Positions 9,206-20,028 of a stretch of DNA of 64,000 bases are shown here, piece after piece. The DNA is from Dendrolimus kikuchii (lineage: Eukaryota > Arthropoda > Insecta > Lepidoptera > Lasiocampidae). Below the pieces are notes generated by a model that was not told where the DNA came from, did no database searches, and worked only from the letters and a program-made list of their open reading frames with translations. Positions within the stretch are counted from its first letter, which is position 1. Every line of letters begins with the position of its first letter. Location of the stretch: assembly GCA_019925095.2 (NCBI GenBank), contig CM034401.1, positions 12,559,338 through 12,623,337 on the forward strand, read 5' to 3'. A program made the translations under genes and the position numbers.

Positions 9206-10429
9206 TCCTAAGACCCCGTTTATATTGAAGTTTTACTTAAAAAAATATTCTATTCGAAATGGCCACCGTTGGCTTTTATACAGTCCTTTAATCTGTTTGG
9301 CCACGAATCTATGGATTTACGCACTGTTTCCAAGGGAAATTTCTCCACTGCTTGCTCCAAAGATTTTTTTAAGAGACTCAATGTCGTCGTCTTGCAGAGC
9401 AGGCCATGTCCTCTAAAACTGACCATAATTTGAAGTCTAAAGGGTTGAGGTCTGGGCTAGATGAGAGCCAGTCTTCAGCTCTTATAAAGGAACGTTGGTT
9501 TCAAGCCAGGCTTGGGTAGTTCGTGCCTTGTGATCAGGTGCAGAGTTCTGTTGGAAAGTCCACGGTATATTTTTAAAAAGTGTATTGCTGACAGCTTTCA
9601 CAACATGATCCAAGACTGTATCTTGATACACTATGGCTGAAGTTTTCACTCCGTTTCCACAAAAATGTAGTTTTGTGACTCCTTGATAAGACACGCCCCA
9701 CCAAACCATCACTGATGCAGGACGATGACCACGTACCTTTCTGACCATTTGAACAGCTTCTTTAGAACTGTGAGCGTACACTTTATCATTTTGCTTATTA
9801 TAGTGTTCTTCAATCGAGAATTTTTTTTCATCGGTAAAGAGGATATTTCAGTGCCTTTCATGTGCGTATCGCGACAGAAGGCGTTTTGATGGATCCACTC
9901 TCTTTCATTGTAAAGCTTGATTTAGGGCATGTCCTGTATACCGACGATAAGCACCGAGTTTCAGGGCTTGTTTTATAATACGCGACAGAGTCCTAACGGG
10001 AATCTTCATTTCTCGCGATAAGATTTTTGCTTCCTAATAGGGTTTCGACGAATTCTGGCTTTAACGGCATTAACAGCCTTTGTAGTTGTAACAGCACGCG
10101 GCCGCCCCGATCTTTTCTGGTCTTCAATAGACGAAGTGTTGTTGTATTTGTTGATAGTACGATATACGAACATACGGCTGATACCAAGCTTTTGAAGTGT
10201 CTGGAATATGACCGACGGCTCCATACCTACTTTGTGCAAGGCGATCACCGCAATCCTATTTTCTTTAACACCCCATTCCATATTGTGATTTGATAACGAG
10301 CACGAATAAATATGTGAAATGGTGCAAAATCGAAATAAGTTTTAAAATAATATATGTGTTCCAAATTCAAAATAATTAAAAAGTTGAAAAAAAAAAAGCT
10401 TTTATGTAACCGTATTTATGGCCAGAGTA
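9206..10429 (-). mobile_element. maT-type mariner transposon, copy 2 (second subfamily)
   Basis: The 5' terminus lies at the right, where gtaaccgtatttatggccag ends in agagTA at 10429. The transposase is read leftward. The expected 3' inverted terminus near 9206-9230 is not clear (only a degenerate accccgtttata), so the left boundary is approximate. The coding sequence is closest to copy 4 at 41451-42846 and distinct from copies 1 and 3. Confidence 0.8.
9240..10281 (-). pseudogene. Broken maT (DD37D) transposase, copy 2, with catalytic Asp changed to Asn
   Basis: The N-terminal DNA-binding part starts at 10281 with MEWGVKENRIAVIALHKVG and runs to about 10010 (RIRRNPIRKQK), where the frame shifts. 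The middle has stop codons but keeps FTDEK (first Asp) near 9830. The 9482-9781 piece reads on to WTFQQNSAPDHKA: the second catalytic Asp of the QQDSAP motif is AAC (Asn) at 9545-9547. A small deletion after ETNV breaks the frame again; the DWLSSSPDLNPLD block and C-terminus follow with stops to about 9240. Inactive on at least three counts. Confidence 0.88.
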
Positions 10430-10960
10430 GTTAGTCGGCGCTTTAAAGTGCGTAGGTGTAGTGTAAGTTCATGTTCTTATTTACGTATACTTAACTTACT
10501 TACTTCTCTTCGAAGTATACGTATGCGTTACTTGCTCGCACTTCTATTACTCACTTAGAGATTGCTAAACAGGTTATTACACTATACTGATTTGGAGACC
10601 CTTTGTCGAAAACCGGATAGTGTAATTAGAAAAGGAGAGTCGGAATCTTCACCTAAGCCATGTCCACGTTACCTTAACAATGTAGTGTAATAAGTGTTTT
10701 TAAACCACAATTTTCAAACCAATATAATTTTTTTATCCTTACGATCTTGTATGAAAATCATGATTTATGAATGTTTTATAGATATATTGTATGTGAAAAC
10801 GAATAGGAAAACCCTTTTTATTTTTAAAAACGTAAAAGTTCTCATTGTATACGTAACTGAAAATAAAATTGAAACTACTGCGTGGGAAGCACTAGTTTAT
10901 CTATAGTATACCTATATGAGTTTAATTAATGTAAGCGATGAAATAGAAATAACCTAGTGT
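10430..10960. other. Intergenic stretch, nothing recognised
   Basis: AT-rich DNA with a short imperfect inversion around 10487-10530 (gtatac and tacttac words). No gene or known repeat is seen. Confidence 0.4.
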
Positions 10961-10961
10961 A

Positions 10962-11096
10962 GGACGCCCTCCAGTCCGATGGACTGACGATTTGCGCAAG
11001 GTCGCCGGTGGGGACTGGATGAGAATAGTGGAGGACGGAGACAGGTGGCGTAAGCTTGAAAAGGCCTACGTCCAGCAGTTAACAACGGTTGGCTGA
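10962..11096 (+). pseudogene. C-terminal end of a LINE ORF2 (RTE-like), 44 codons and stop
   Basis: The frame reads GRPPVRWTDDLRKVAGGDWM, then RIVEDGDRWRKLEKAYVQQ and ends TTVG-stop at 11094-11096. The pattern R.PVRW.DDL.KVAG..W and W..L..AYVQQ is the usual last part of RTE-like reverse transcriptases in insects. Everything upstream is missing, as expected of 5' truncation during insertion. No poly-A or target duplication is clear. Confidence 0.75.
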
Positions 11097-11099
11097 CGA

Positions 11100-12640
11100 C
11101 GAAGTGGTGAAATATTTTTGTATATCTCTCCTTTTTTTCACCTTCTCCCAATTATTAGGGATTGGCACAATATGCGTTTTTCTTCCATAATCCTTCCCTG
11201 TTCTGACATAGATACATCCTCTGTCGCATCACAAATATTTTTAATATATAACAACTTATATCACAGCACAAATGGGGTAATGCAAAGGGATTTAAATTAA
11301 TGCTTATTTAATGCCCTTATCCGGACAGAGAATGCACAGTCAGATGTTTAACAAGTAGAATTAAATAAATGCTCGCAAAAAATCTACGCACAACCGCAGG
11401 TATTTTTTGGGTTTGCAGCAAAAATACATTTGCAAAACATGAGGGATCAACATTGGTTAAAAATAAATCAACCTACGAACGCTTTTTCGCAACTATATGG
11501 ATAGATATGTTTATTTATTTATAACTACGGTATGGTGTGACTATTTCCGCTCAATATTCCGTGAACTTAAAATGGCTACTTGCAAAATCGTGTTTGTAAT
11601 TTGTTGTGTGCCTGGATATACCGTTAGGCGCAATATACTGTATAGGGGTCTGGGTCACTCTGATACTTGGCAGATTTGTAACATGGACGTGGCTTCTAAG
11701 ACATTGCCTTTTGAAATATAGTTAGTAAACTTATTAATAAGATTCAAAAGGAATGTAATGTTTGTATTTAGACTTAATCATTTACTTGTGTTTAGTTTTC
11801 CCGAAGTTCCCAGAAGTTTCACAGTATTAGATGGACTGAATAATTATTTTTAGTGTAGTGCAACTTACTATTTGTTTCTGTTCTTTTTCTAGATTATAAG
11901 TATCCAGTTTTGGTCTAGATTTATTGTTATGTATTATTAGGCCTTAAATTTATGGATATACTGTTGGATACTTTTTAATAGTAAATAAATAACAAAGAAA
12001 TAGTAATAATCGAGTTTTTGCTGCCAACTTCAAGATTTAGGTAAGTTTTGCTGCTTAGTTTTGTTTCAAAATATAATTATGATAATATTTAACAATTATT
12101 ATTGTATTAAATTTCATAATAAATATTGTAGAAATAAAGATGTATTAACAACAATAATGATTATTTATTTAAAACAGACGTGCGTCCATAATATGTGTTA
12201 GTATACAAAAAAACTTAAGAACTAATTTTTAGTATAGATAAAAAAAAATGGCGACTCAGTTTGATGGTAGCACATGTAATGCAACCCAGCGGTTACTACT
12301 GGGTTTGTAAACCTTCTTCGCCACAATCCGGACGGAGTTTGCTGTATTAATTGGCCTTAGAGTGTGACGTAATATTGAAAGATGTATTGTAGAATCGCGA
12401 CTAATTTACAGGTGTTTCCAAGACAATGACTTACTTACCTTAACTTAATTATTCATGAATATTTGACATTGGTTAGATAAATAAATACTTAATCTACTAG
12501 GCAATTTTGAAGCAGTAATACGGTATTCATACTAATTAATAAGCAATACTATTGTGAAGGCAACGTTTTTGTTTATTTTTAATTTAAGGCCTTGGCAACA
12601 GATCGATTATTATGAAATTTAATCGTCGTGAAAAGCATTA
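11100..12640. other. Intergenic stretch, nothing recognised
   Basis: AT-rich DNA. One ORF at 11497-11721 contains a hydrophobic run (MATCKIVFVICCV) that could suggest a signal peptide, but there is no following splice donor in the right phase and no homology I know. No repeat is recognised with confidence. Confidence 0.35.
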
Positions 12641-12654
12641 TTTAGATAAAGTAA

Positions 12655-12838
12655 CAGCCCGTAAACGTCCCACTATTGGGCTCGGGCCTCCCACTATAGG
12701 GAAACGGACAGTAAACCCGCCACGCTTGTCCAAGGCGGCTTGGCAGGTTTGATACATCGTTTATCTTGATGTGCAGGTTTTATCACGATGTTTTCCTTCA
12801 CCGCTGTTAGCACATGGTAATTGTGACAATATATACAT
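12655..12838 (-). repeat. SINE family 2 fragment (tRNA head missing)
   Basis: On the minus strand it reads from attaccatgtgctaacagcg through catcgtgataaaacctgc to cctatagtgggaggcccgag. The same order is in the full copy at 21302-21578 and in the inverted copy at 53345-53643. It abuts the SINE 1 copy at 12841. Confidence 0.75.
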
Positions 12839-12840
12839 TT

Positions 12841-13193
12841 TATTTTATTTTATTGCAGGAGTTCAGCAGACAGGCAGACGGCCCACTTGATGGAAAGCGG
12901 TTACCATCGCCTATGGACGTTTCCAACACTAAAGTTGCTACAAATGCGCTGCTGTTCTCTTAAGGGAGACTGCAACCTGGTCACTAATGCCGGAAGACAA
13001 AACAAGGTTGTTATGGCGGCATACTCTAGACCAGGGGTGTTCGCCATCCAGTCGAGCAAATACTTTACCACCTGGTGAAATATGCACATTAGGTCAGAAA
13101 ATTGCCTAAGTGGTGCATGCGTTTCGGCCAGGGTCGAACACGAGCCCTTTTGAGATTGGGACGCGTGCGCTAACCATTACGCTACCACAACTT
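12841..13193 (-). repeat. SINE family 1, full-length copy with tRNA-derived head
   Basis: Read on the minus strand from 13193: a tRNA-like head with a box A-like tagcgtaatggttagcgc and a box B-like gtgttcgaccc, then a body (accaggtggtaaagtatttg, caagtgggccgtctgcctgt, gctgaactcctgc) and an aataaaataaaataaaatg tail. That order is diagnostic of a tRNA-derived SINE transcribed by RNA polymerase III. It forms an inverted pair with the plus-strand copy at 13213-13530. Confidence 0.85.
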
Positions 13194-13212
13194 ATACTTA
13201 CCACGATTATCT

Positions 13213-13530
13213 ATCCGTGCAGGAACGGAGAAAGAATACAATTTCCTGCGGCCGGGCGGCCTGTCGTAAGAGGCGACAAAACAACCCACAGCCAGGTGGT
13301 AGGGTATTTGCCCGACTGGATGGCTACCACCCCTGCTCTAAAGTATGTCGCCATAACAACCTTGAGTTGTGTTCCGGCATTAGTGACCAGGTTCCAGTTT
13401 CCCTTAAGAGAGCAGCAGCGCATTTGTAGCACCTTTGGTGTTGCAAATGTCCATAGGCTATGGTAACCGCTTTCCATCGAGTGGGCCGTCTGCCTGTCTG
13501 CTGAACTCCAGCAATAAAAAAAAAAAAAAA
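13213..13530 (+). repeat. SINE family 1-related copy with a different 5' head
   Basis: The body and tail are those of the neighbouring SINE (gttgtgttccggcattagtg, agcgcatttgtagcacc, then ccgtctgcctgtctgctgaa and a run of 17 A). The head is not tRNA-like: it reads gtgcaggaacggagaaagaa and includes gtcgtaagaggcgac, an inverted repeat. The same head occurs at 20029-20335. Either these are two subfamilies or the body is the 3' end of a longer element that supplied the SINE tail. Confidence 0.85.
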
Positions 13531-14057
13531 AATAGATAATTTAGAAATAACAAATAACTCAATGTATTAAGTACATACTGTATCTAATATTTCGTTCATG
13601 ATCCTAGTTGTGGAAGTAGCAAACATAATCTACCATCGTGTGTCGTTTAATTATGCGTGAACTTTCATTATAATTCCAAATAATCTTTTGTGTTTCCCTC
13701 ATATTTTGAAAAACTTCGCGTTTGGCCGCCATCTCACTTGATGTTCGGCGATGCGGTCGGGGATGGGTACGCTTATCTGAAAGTTGTATTATTTAATCGG
13801 ACCTTGAAGACATCTAAATTTTATCTAAAAGGAAAAACAAACTCTACGAAGCAGTTGAATTCTGTGGCGATATAGCGATACGCCTTATAAACAAGGAAAA
13901 AGATAACATGTGTTTTTTTATATGTAGATAAATACAATATAACAACGATAACATTTTCAAATGTATTTATTGATTATACTCCGACCGTTCTGAGAATGCG
14001 TTTGTATTTTGTGCTAAACTAATTTTAGTTTAATACTAGAGTTTTCTCCGCGGCTAC

Positions 14058-14689
14058 GTTTATTAAAATGTTGCTCAATTGTAAAAATATTTCTCATCCG
14101 TAAAGAAAAATTTTCTGTAACCTCCCTTTGCGTACCGCTTCAGTAGTTGTTTCGATTTTACCACCCTATTCTTTTTTAAATTATGACTTAAGAAATGACC
14201 AGTGCGTCTCTTATAGGCTGCAAGTCCTAAGTCGTCTTTTAAAATACGTGACATGGTTCTAGGTGATATCTTCATCTCCCGAGATAAAATCTTTTGCTTT
14301 CGGACAGGATTTCTTCGAATTTTTTCCCTTACTGCTTTGACCACCTTTTTCTTACGAACACTACGTGGACGGCCAGATCTTTTTCTGTCACAAACAGAGG
14401 AGGTGTCATTGTACCTATTAATAGCCTGGTACACAAACATGTGACTAATACCAAGTATATGGAGAGTTTAAAAAATTGCATTTGGCTCCATACCTACTTT
14501 ATGTAATGCAATCACAGCGATTCGGTTCTCTTTATCGCCCCACTCCATTTTAATATCGCAAAATGTTGTACAATGTATTGGCACCAAAATGAGAAAACAC
14601 AATGAACAATCATATAAAAATGACAGATTCCAAATTCAAATATAATATTTTGTTTCTTTTTAATTGTAACAGTATCTATGGCCAGACTA
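14058..14689 (-). mobile_element. maT transposon copy 3, 3' half missing
   Basis: The 5' terminus is intact at the right (gtaacagtatctatggccag, ending agacTA at 14689) and matches the copy at 517-1797. The element is cut off near 14058, just after the first catalytic Asp, and joins sequence reading, on the minus strand, cgtagccgcggagaaaactctagt. That junction resembles the right end of the Helitron-like repeats at 4345-4362 and 18935-18960. Confidence 0.85.
14077..14548 (-). pseudogene. Truncated maT transposase, copy 3
   Basis: The start is the ATG of MEWGDKENRIAV near 14548. A frame change occurs in the early region (between the LHKVGMEP segment and FVYQAINRYN). From 14440 to 14075 the frame is open: KRSGRPRSVRKKKVVKAV (an AT-hook-like GRPR linker between two helix-turn-helix units), RRNPVRKQKILSREMK, RTMSRILKDDLGL and finally FFFTDEKYF with the first catalytic Asp. 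The remaining two catalytic residues are absent because the element is truncated. Confidence 0.85.
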
Positions 14690-14869
14690 AATAGCTACCC
14701 ATATCGATTTCGGTAGAGTTGACGAATTTAATTGCTTGCCTCATTTGCATATGGAATAAAAACAAATCGAAAATCTCCCATAGGTACCTTGAAAATGACT
14801 GAAAAAATTTAACTGTAACTGTGTCTAACTGTTTATTTTGGTCATTATTAGACAGTGTTATCTGTCTAA

Positions 14870-15118
14870 CCGCTCAGGAACAGAGAAAGAATAGAGAGAA
14901 AATCCTTTTACGACAGGCTGTCCGGCCTACAAAATAACCGCCATCCGGGTAGTAGAGCATTTGTCCGTGCAGATGGCTACCACCCCTGGTGAATTGTTTT
15001 CTTGCATCAGTGAGTAGGTTCCAGTTTCCGTTAGAGGTCTGCAGCTCATTGACAGCAACTTTTATTGCAAATGTCCATAGGCGGCGGTGACCAGGTAGGA
15101 TCAAGTGAGTTGTAAGTC
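14870..15118 (+). repeat. SINE family 1-related copy, diverged
   Basis: ggaacagagaaagaatagag, gatggctaccacccctgg, gtaggttccagtttccgtta and gcaaatgtccataggcg follow the order of the copy at 13213-13530 but with many changes and a shortened centre. The A tail is lost. Confidence 0.65.
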
Positions 15119-15526
15119 TGTTTCCTGTGCTTCACCAATATATAATCTACTTTGTTCAAACTAACTTTCATTGAAAGTATACATTTTTTTTAGCTCCACA
15201 ATCTTAATGTTTTTTTACAAAATAGTTGAGCTATCTGCCTATGTGTTCAACTCATATAATAAGCTATATATTTAGTAGAGGTTAGACACATTACATTAAA
15301 GAATCAATACATTATTTTACAGCAGTAGGTAGGTAAGAAAATAATAGATCTTCTAAACAGACCAAATTGAAACTAAGAAAATAGTTTACGTTACATTGAA
15401 GTATAATATCATACATAGTCGGAAGGATAGAAAACGGACAAACAAATGGGTTACATTTTTGTCTTTTGGGTAAAGCACTCTTAAAATTAACTTAAAAAAG
15501 TTTAAATACTATTTCTATTTTCGCAG

Positions 15527-15732
15527 GTTTGTTGTGTTTGCGCAACGTGCACGTGGTGGTTCCTGAAGCTGCAGAGCGAGGGTCAAGAGTGGAAATGAAA
15601 TGCTTGTTTGACCTCGAAAACGAAGATCTCTATTCTGTAAAATGGTATAGAGGCGACCGAGAATTTTGCCGGTATTCCCCAAGAGACGTACCTCCATTGA
15701 AAGTCTTCCGTATCCCTGGCATAGATGTGGAC
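15527..15732 (+). CDS. Beaten path family protein, exon A (first Ig domain, N-terminal half)
   Basis: Beat proteins are immunoglobulin-superfamily neuronal guidance molecules that bind Sidestep-family receptors; in Drosophila they control axon defasciculation. This exon follows a good acceptor (tttctattttcgcag) and ends at GAC before gtaagt. It opens with two bases completing a split codon (phase 1) and closes in phase 0. It encodes LRNVHVVVPEAAERGSRVEM, the first Ig cysteine in MKC, SVKWYRGDREF and RYSPRDVPPLKVFRIPGIDV, the hallmark Beat pattern. An extra cysteine (EFC) sits where the family usually has an aromatic residue, as I recall. The signal-peptide exon upstream was not found. Which Beat subgroup it belongs to is undecided. 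Confidence 0.9.
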
Positions 15733-17814
15733 GTAAGTAATAAGAAAACTTAATTCATTATGACAGTAGGTACATACGTCGGATAGTAAAGGGTCTAATT
15801 CATTAGTTTATTATTTATAACGCATGTTAATTAATTTGATATAAATGTATCATCAATAAAAAAGAATTTTACAAATTAATTTTCACCGACGTCCAAACAT
15901 CTAATCAATTAAAATTTTCTACACGTATATTGAAAGTAAGAACGAATAAAAGTGTAATAATTTTATACCTATTGATTTGGTAAATAAAAAAAAGTTATAG
16001 AATTTATTGAACCTAAAGCAACACGCTCACAACACCAGCACGTAACAGATACAATCTACATTAGTAAATACTAAACTTATACTAAATAGTATAAGTTTAA
16101 TATTAAAATTAGAATAAATTAACATAATAAGTTATTCGTAAGGTATATCACAACACAAACATCATTCAATAAATGTCACACACAATAACAATAAGTGTGT
16201 ATACATTTAAAAAAAATCTAAATTAAGTTGTTAAAAAGGGTACCGAATTCGAGTCCGTAGAGTTGTTAATAAAAAAAAATTAAAAAAGCAACACGCTTAA
16301 ATAGTATTGTGAACGACAAAATAGAGTGATTGTGAAGTGATGTGAAAAAACGTGGGGGCTATATTTTTGTATATTATGCAATATCGTTTATTGAATAGGA
16401 GTGCATACTTCTAGACCAGGATTCGAATGCACGTTAATGGAAGGAGGCACGAGTGTGTGTCTTTACTACTGAGAGACCAGAATTTGTCGTTGTATGTTTG
16501 GGTATAGTCCAATTCCATTAGCTAATCGGAAAAATACATTACTATTTGGAATTCAAGTTACAAATTGTATACCATTATGTACTTATAACATTGGTTTATG
16601 CTCAATTATCAAATAAACTTATCGAGTAGGGTAGTGAAGATAAGTCAGTTCATTTTAGAACATAGATTTCGACGTAAAATCAGAAAGTTTGTAGTTACTG
16701 GTAATAAAATTAGAATTCAAACTTAACTCTTAAAGGTATTAATCCCGAAATTCGGTATTTATTTAGGTAATAAAGCGTACATTATTTTAGTAAATATCAC
16801 ACATAATTACGGCAGGTTAAAATTCGATTACATATGTGTAGAATGATGTTTGGAGAACGTAAATTAAAAAGTCACATTTGTTTCAAACATTTTTCAAGGT
16901 GAAAGTTTTTGTAAGGTTTAATGTGGCTTATTTATATATAAACAAGCTGTCCCGGCAGACGTCGTCCTGCCTGGAAAAGCTTCAATCGATATGCCGACAG
17001 CAGCGCCACCTACCGGGTCCAATTGAGAACCAACTCAGAATCCTTCTTTGGCTCGTGCACAACAACTTTGCTAAAGATCATCACATGATCAAATGTATAG
17101 TTTACGATTCTATAAATGACATACAGACAAATATTCATTTTTATATATCAAGATTCTTCTATGCGTGTGTATGTGACTGAAGTCTTTCTAAACGGTTGAA
17201 CCGATGAAATATTTTGTGTGTTCAGGTGGATTCGAGAATGGTTTAAATTCACAATTGGACCCGGTAGATGGCACTGCAATCTGGTTCTAAAATTTATTTC
17301 TTCAGGACAGAACAACGTTTGTCGGGACAGCTAGTATTATATAATAAATCGGGAAAAGCAAATCATTCGATCGTTTGTCATCATTATTATAATGTTCTAA
17401 GAATTGTTATTGGACAAGAAATAATCAATCAATCAAAAGCAATAGTAACAAAACAAATAAAATTTCAAGAAAAGACGTCTCATTTGATATTTGAATCCCT
17501 TTTCATTATTCTAATAAATTTCATAAATTGGTAACTTTTAATTGAATACCAAATTTCAAATGCCTAATCTAGATTGACTAGTTCCTGAGTTCCTGATCAC
17601 CTATGTTACTCAGGCAGACATCGGACTGAAAACGTAAGGATTCTTTTAAATATTGAAACCCTTAAAGGGATTTTTTATTATTTAAAACATATTTTCAAAT
17701 CTAAGTCAGCAATCTTAATTATGTTTTTAATTGCATATACTTATATGAAGTCCATCCATAATATGCTAGAATTGCTAAAGTCAATTTATTACGAGGTAAG
17801 CCATTTTCCCACAG
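15733..17814 (+). other. Beat intron A, 2082 bp
   Basis: Bounded by gtaagt and ttttcccacag. AT-rich; the only structured content is the foldback Helitron-like repeat at 16925-17336. Confidence 0.85.
16925..17336. mobile_element. Helitron-like or foldback interspersed repeat with AGCTGTCCCG termini
   Basis: The left end agctgtcccggcagacg is the imperfect complement of the right end cgtttgtcgggacagct; the right end is followed by agt, giving CTAG-T. Inside are cagcgccacctaccgggtcc and agatggcactgcaatctgg, which recur with inversion at 44868-45142. No transposase. The 100-residue ORF across it is a chance frame. Confidence 0.6.
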
Positions 17815-17950
17815 CGTGACTCAACGGAAGCCCAAAGGCTGATCTTTGTGCCCACGACGCAGACGGCCAGCGGTCGGTACACCTGCGAGGTATCTGCCGA
17901 CGCCCCATCATTCCAGACGGCAATGGTAAACACACACATGTACGTAGTGG
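17815..17950 (+). CDS. Beaten path family protein, exon B (first Ig domain, C-terminal half)
   Basis: It follows the acceptor ttttcccacag and ends at GTGG before gtaagt. Entry phase 0 fits exon A and exit phase 1 fits exon C. It encodes RDSTEAQRLIFVPTTQTASG, then RYTCEVSADAPSFQTAMV and THMYVV. The Y-x-C of SGRYTCEVSADAPSF is the second Ig cysteine and an almost invariant Beat motif. Together with exon A it makes one complete Ig-fold of about 113 residues. Confidence 0.92.
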
Positions 17951-18307
17951 GTAAGTAATACGGTATCAATTCGAACGTCATTCCAAGTATGTTAAGCGGA
18001 AAATTGCGTCATCAATAATGGAATTGGGGGAAAGCAAAATAAACAAAAGTAAAAGTTTGTTCTATATACTTTCCCCACTGAACAAAACATATCAGATAGA
18101 ATTACATTGATAGAAATAAAATTGTCACTAACAAGCACATACTATACGTATTTTTACGATTTTTGAAGAACTACTTAAAGATGCCTATGTAAACGGAAAA
18201 AAAATCATTGTTTTTTATTACCTGAATCAAATAAACAGGTAAAAGTGGTTGCCGTGGTCTATGTTTACATTTACAACGCCATGGGCGTCTCCAACGCGGT
18301 TTTTTAT

Positions 18308-18372
18308 CTTTTATAGCATGAGTTTAGCAGACAGGCATACGGCCCACCTGATAGAAAGTGGTTACCGATCTG
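18308..18372 (-). repeat. Short 3' fragment of SINE family 1
   Basis: gcatgagtttagcagacagg and cggcccacctgatagaaagt are the reverse of the SINE 1 tail region. It lies in Beat intron B (17951-19267). Confidence 0.65.
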
Positions 18373-18449
18373 TAAATGTTTCAAGTTTGTACAATGCGTT
18401 TAAAAATGTGAAAAAATCAGGCGAGCTAATTTGGACCAGCAGATTCCGT

Positions 18450-18960
18450 AAATGCAATTTTACAATTTTTGTCTGTCTGTCTGTTAGAGCATCACGTAAA
18501 AACTACTGAACGGATTTAAATGAAATTCAAAACGATCGCATATTTTTTGGAAACTACTGAACTCATATGAATGAAACTCGACATAATGCTGGTTTCTAAC
18601 CGGAATTAACACTTAGGATACGTTTTATCCCGATAAAAGACGTCTTTTACCTGAAATAGACGGATTAACAAAATAGATAGCGCTATAATAGCGTTTTTTC
18701 AATTCACTGACCTACGTAGTCATAAACAAAACGTCATTCATTATATTACTTCAAATCAGGTTGGCTTCAACTCATGTGTATGTTTTGCTGGGCAGTGTGT
18801 AAACCATATGGTTTTTAATCAGTTAGTTTTTAATCATCAGTTACAGAAATTTTCATTGAAGGTTTATACATATAAAAAACCTAATTAAGCTTTTATGTAA
18901 GTAACATACAGGCATTACCCAAGGCTCTTCACGTGGCGTAGCGGCGGGGAAAATGCTAGT
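18450..18960 (+). mobile_element. Helitron-like repeat in Beat intron B
   Basis: Starts with the gtctgtctgtctgttag and acgtaaaaactactgaac words seen at 2930-2970, includes ggatacgttttatcccg, and ends gtggcgtagcggcggggaa then atg and CTAG-T at 18956-18960. No ORF. Boundaries are approximate. The class is inferred from the terminus only. Confidence 0.45.
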
Positions 18961-19019
18961 CGCAATTAAAACGATTGACGTGATGTGATCTGGCTGATGT
19001 GATGATGTTATGTGATTGA

Positions 19020-19222
19020 TAATCCGCATGTCGAAGTCTGTAGCCAAATGCGTCTTATCTATAGCGTTAAAAATAACGCCATTACCCAATAGCTACATTA
19101 GTGTATATACATATGTTTACTGTCAATATTAAATGTCATTCACAATTAAAAACATTATCGCATCACAAATAACGCTTAACACTTATCGCCACTTCTGCGT
19201 AAAAGGGCCTATAACTGTAATA
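19020..19222 (+). repeat. Interspersed repeat, copy 1 (second copy 46150-46345)
   Basis: Shared ordered words with 46150-46345: ccaaatgcgt, tatagcgttaaaaata, aatagctacattagtgtata, catcacaaataac and cttatcgccacttctgc (cctatcgctacatctg there). Direct orientation. Function unknown. Confidence 0.65.
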
Positions 19223-19267
19223 TTATACCAGATGAGGTATATTATACCTTTATACTTGTTTTTTTAG

Positions 19268-19401
19268 TTTTACCAAAGGAAGGACCGTCGTTAACAGGCT
19301 TGAAGAGGCGGTATCGACCGGGAATGAGGCTCAAAGTGGACTGTGTCAGTTACAATTCTATTCCAGCCGCAAACCTATCGTTCTTCATTAACAGCGAACG
19401 A
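19268..19401 (+). CDS. Beaten path family protein, exon C (second Ig domain, start)
   Basis: It follows tgtttttttag and ends at CGA before gtgagt. Entry in phase 1 completes the codon begun in exon B (G plus TT gives Val); exit is phase 0. It encodes VLPKEGPSLTGLKRRYRPGM, then RLKVDCVSYNSIPAANLSFF and INSER. The cysteine of VDC and the PAANL motif are standard for the second Beat Ig domain. The residue after the C-strand is Phe (LSFF) where the Ig core tryptophan is expected. Confidence 0.9.
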
Positions 19402-19431
19402 GTGAGTGATTTCATATTGTATTTATTTACA

Positions 19432-19505
19432 ATCGTGGTATGAAAGGATTCGCCAGTTTTGAAATTGATTCATTTAACGTTCCGCAAGCGCAGGTCACCT
19501 TTTCA
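19432..19505 (+). repeat. Half of the Tc1-like MITE found whole at 38443-38584
   Basis: tcgtggtatgaaaggattcg and ttgattcatttaacgttc match the left half of the MITE at 38443. The right half is absent or too diverged. Confidence 0.6.
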
Positions 19506-20028
19506 AACTAAGTCACAGAACAGACTGTTCCACACAAAATTAAGTTTAACTGCTTCACCATAAAATTTAAAATTACTTAGATTGTTTAGAGATGTAAAAC
19601 CTTTTTATTGGTTTTAATATTTATGATAAGTGTTGCGATTATATCCTCTTTGTTTCTATTGTGAACCTCACTGTCATTGCCAACATTACAATGTTCTTTT
19701 TTCACGTTTCTATTCTATATAAACGTAACATTGTATCGTAATTATTATTATTATCTTTATATGGCTACAATAAATGATTTATCAATGTTTCGAATTAATT
19801 ATTAAAGTCCAACTCATTGTACATAGGTGGGAACAATGATATAGTTTATTTACCCTAGTACAAAAGGGACTTAATATGTTTTCATCGCTATTCAACTGTC
19901 GCGCTTTTTATGTTAACTTTCATTGAAACGTGGCGTAGGTCCTATAATTATGTAACAAATAATCGAATTTTGCTGGCCAAAACAAATAGTAATAATAAAT
20001 ACGTATAGATAATTAATTAATTAATTCC

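Noticed and set aside
11497..11721. ORF with hydrophobic start as Beat signal-peptide exon
   Set aside because: No phase 1 splice donor follows the hydrophobic segment, and the residues do not lead into the Beat domain.
13110..13477. Overlapping ORFs of 88-118 residues on both strands
   Set aside because: They fall within the inverted SINE pair and the same frames recur at other SINE copies; no evidence for a protein.
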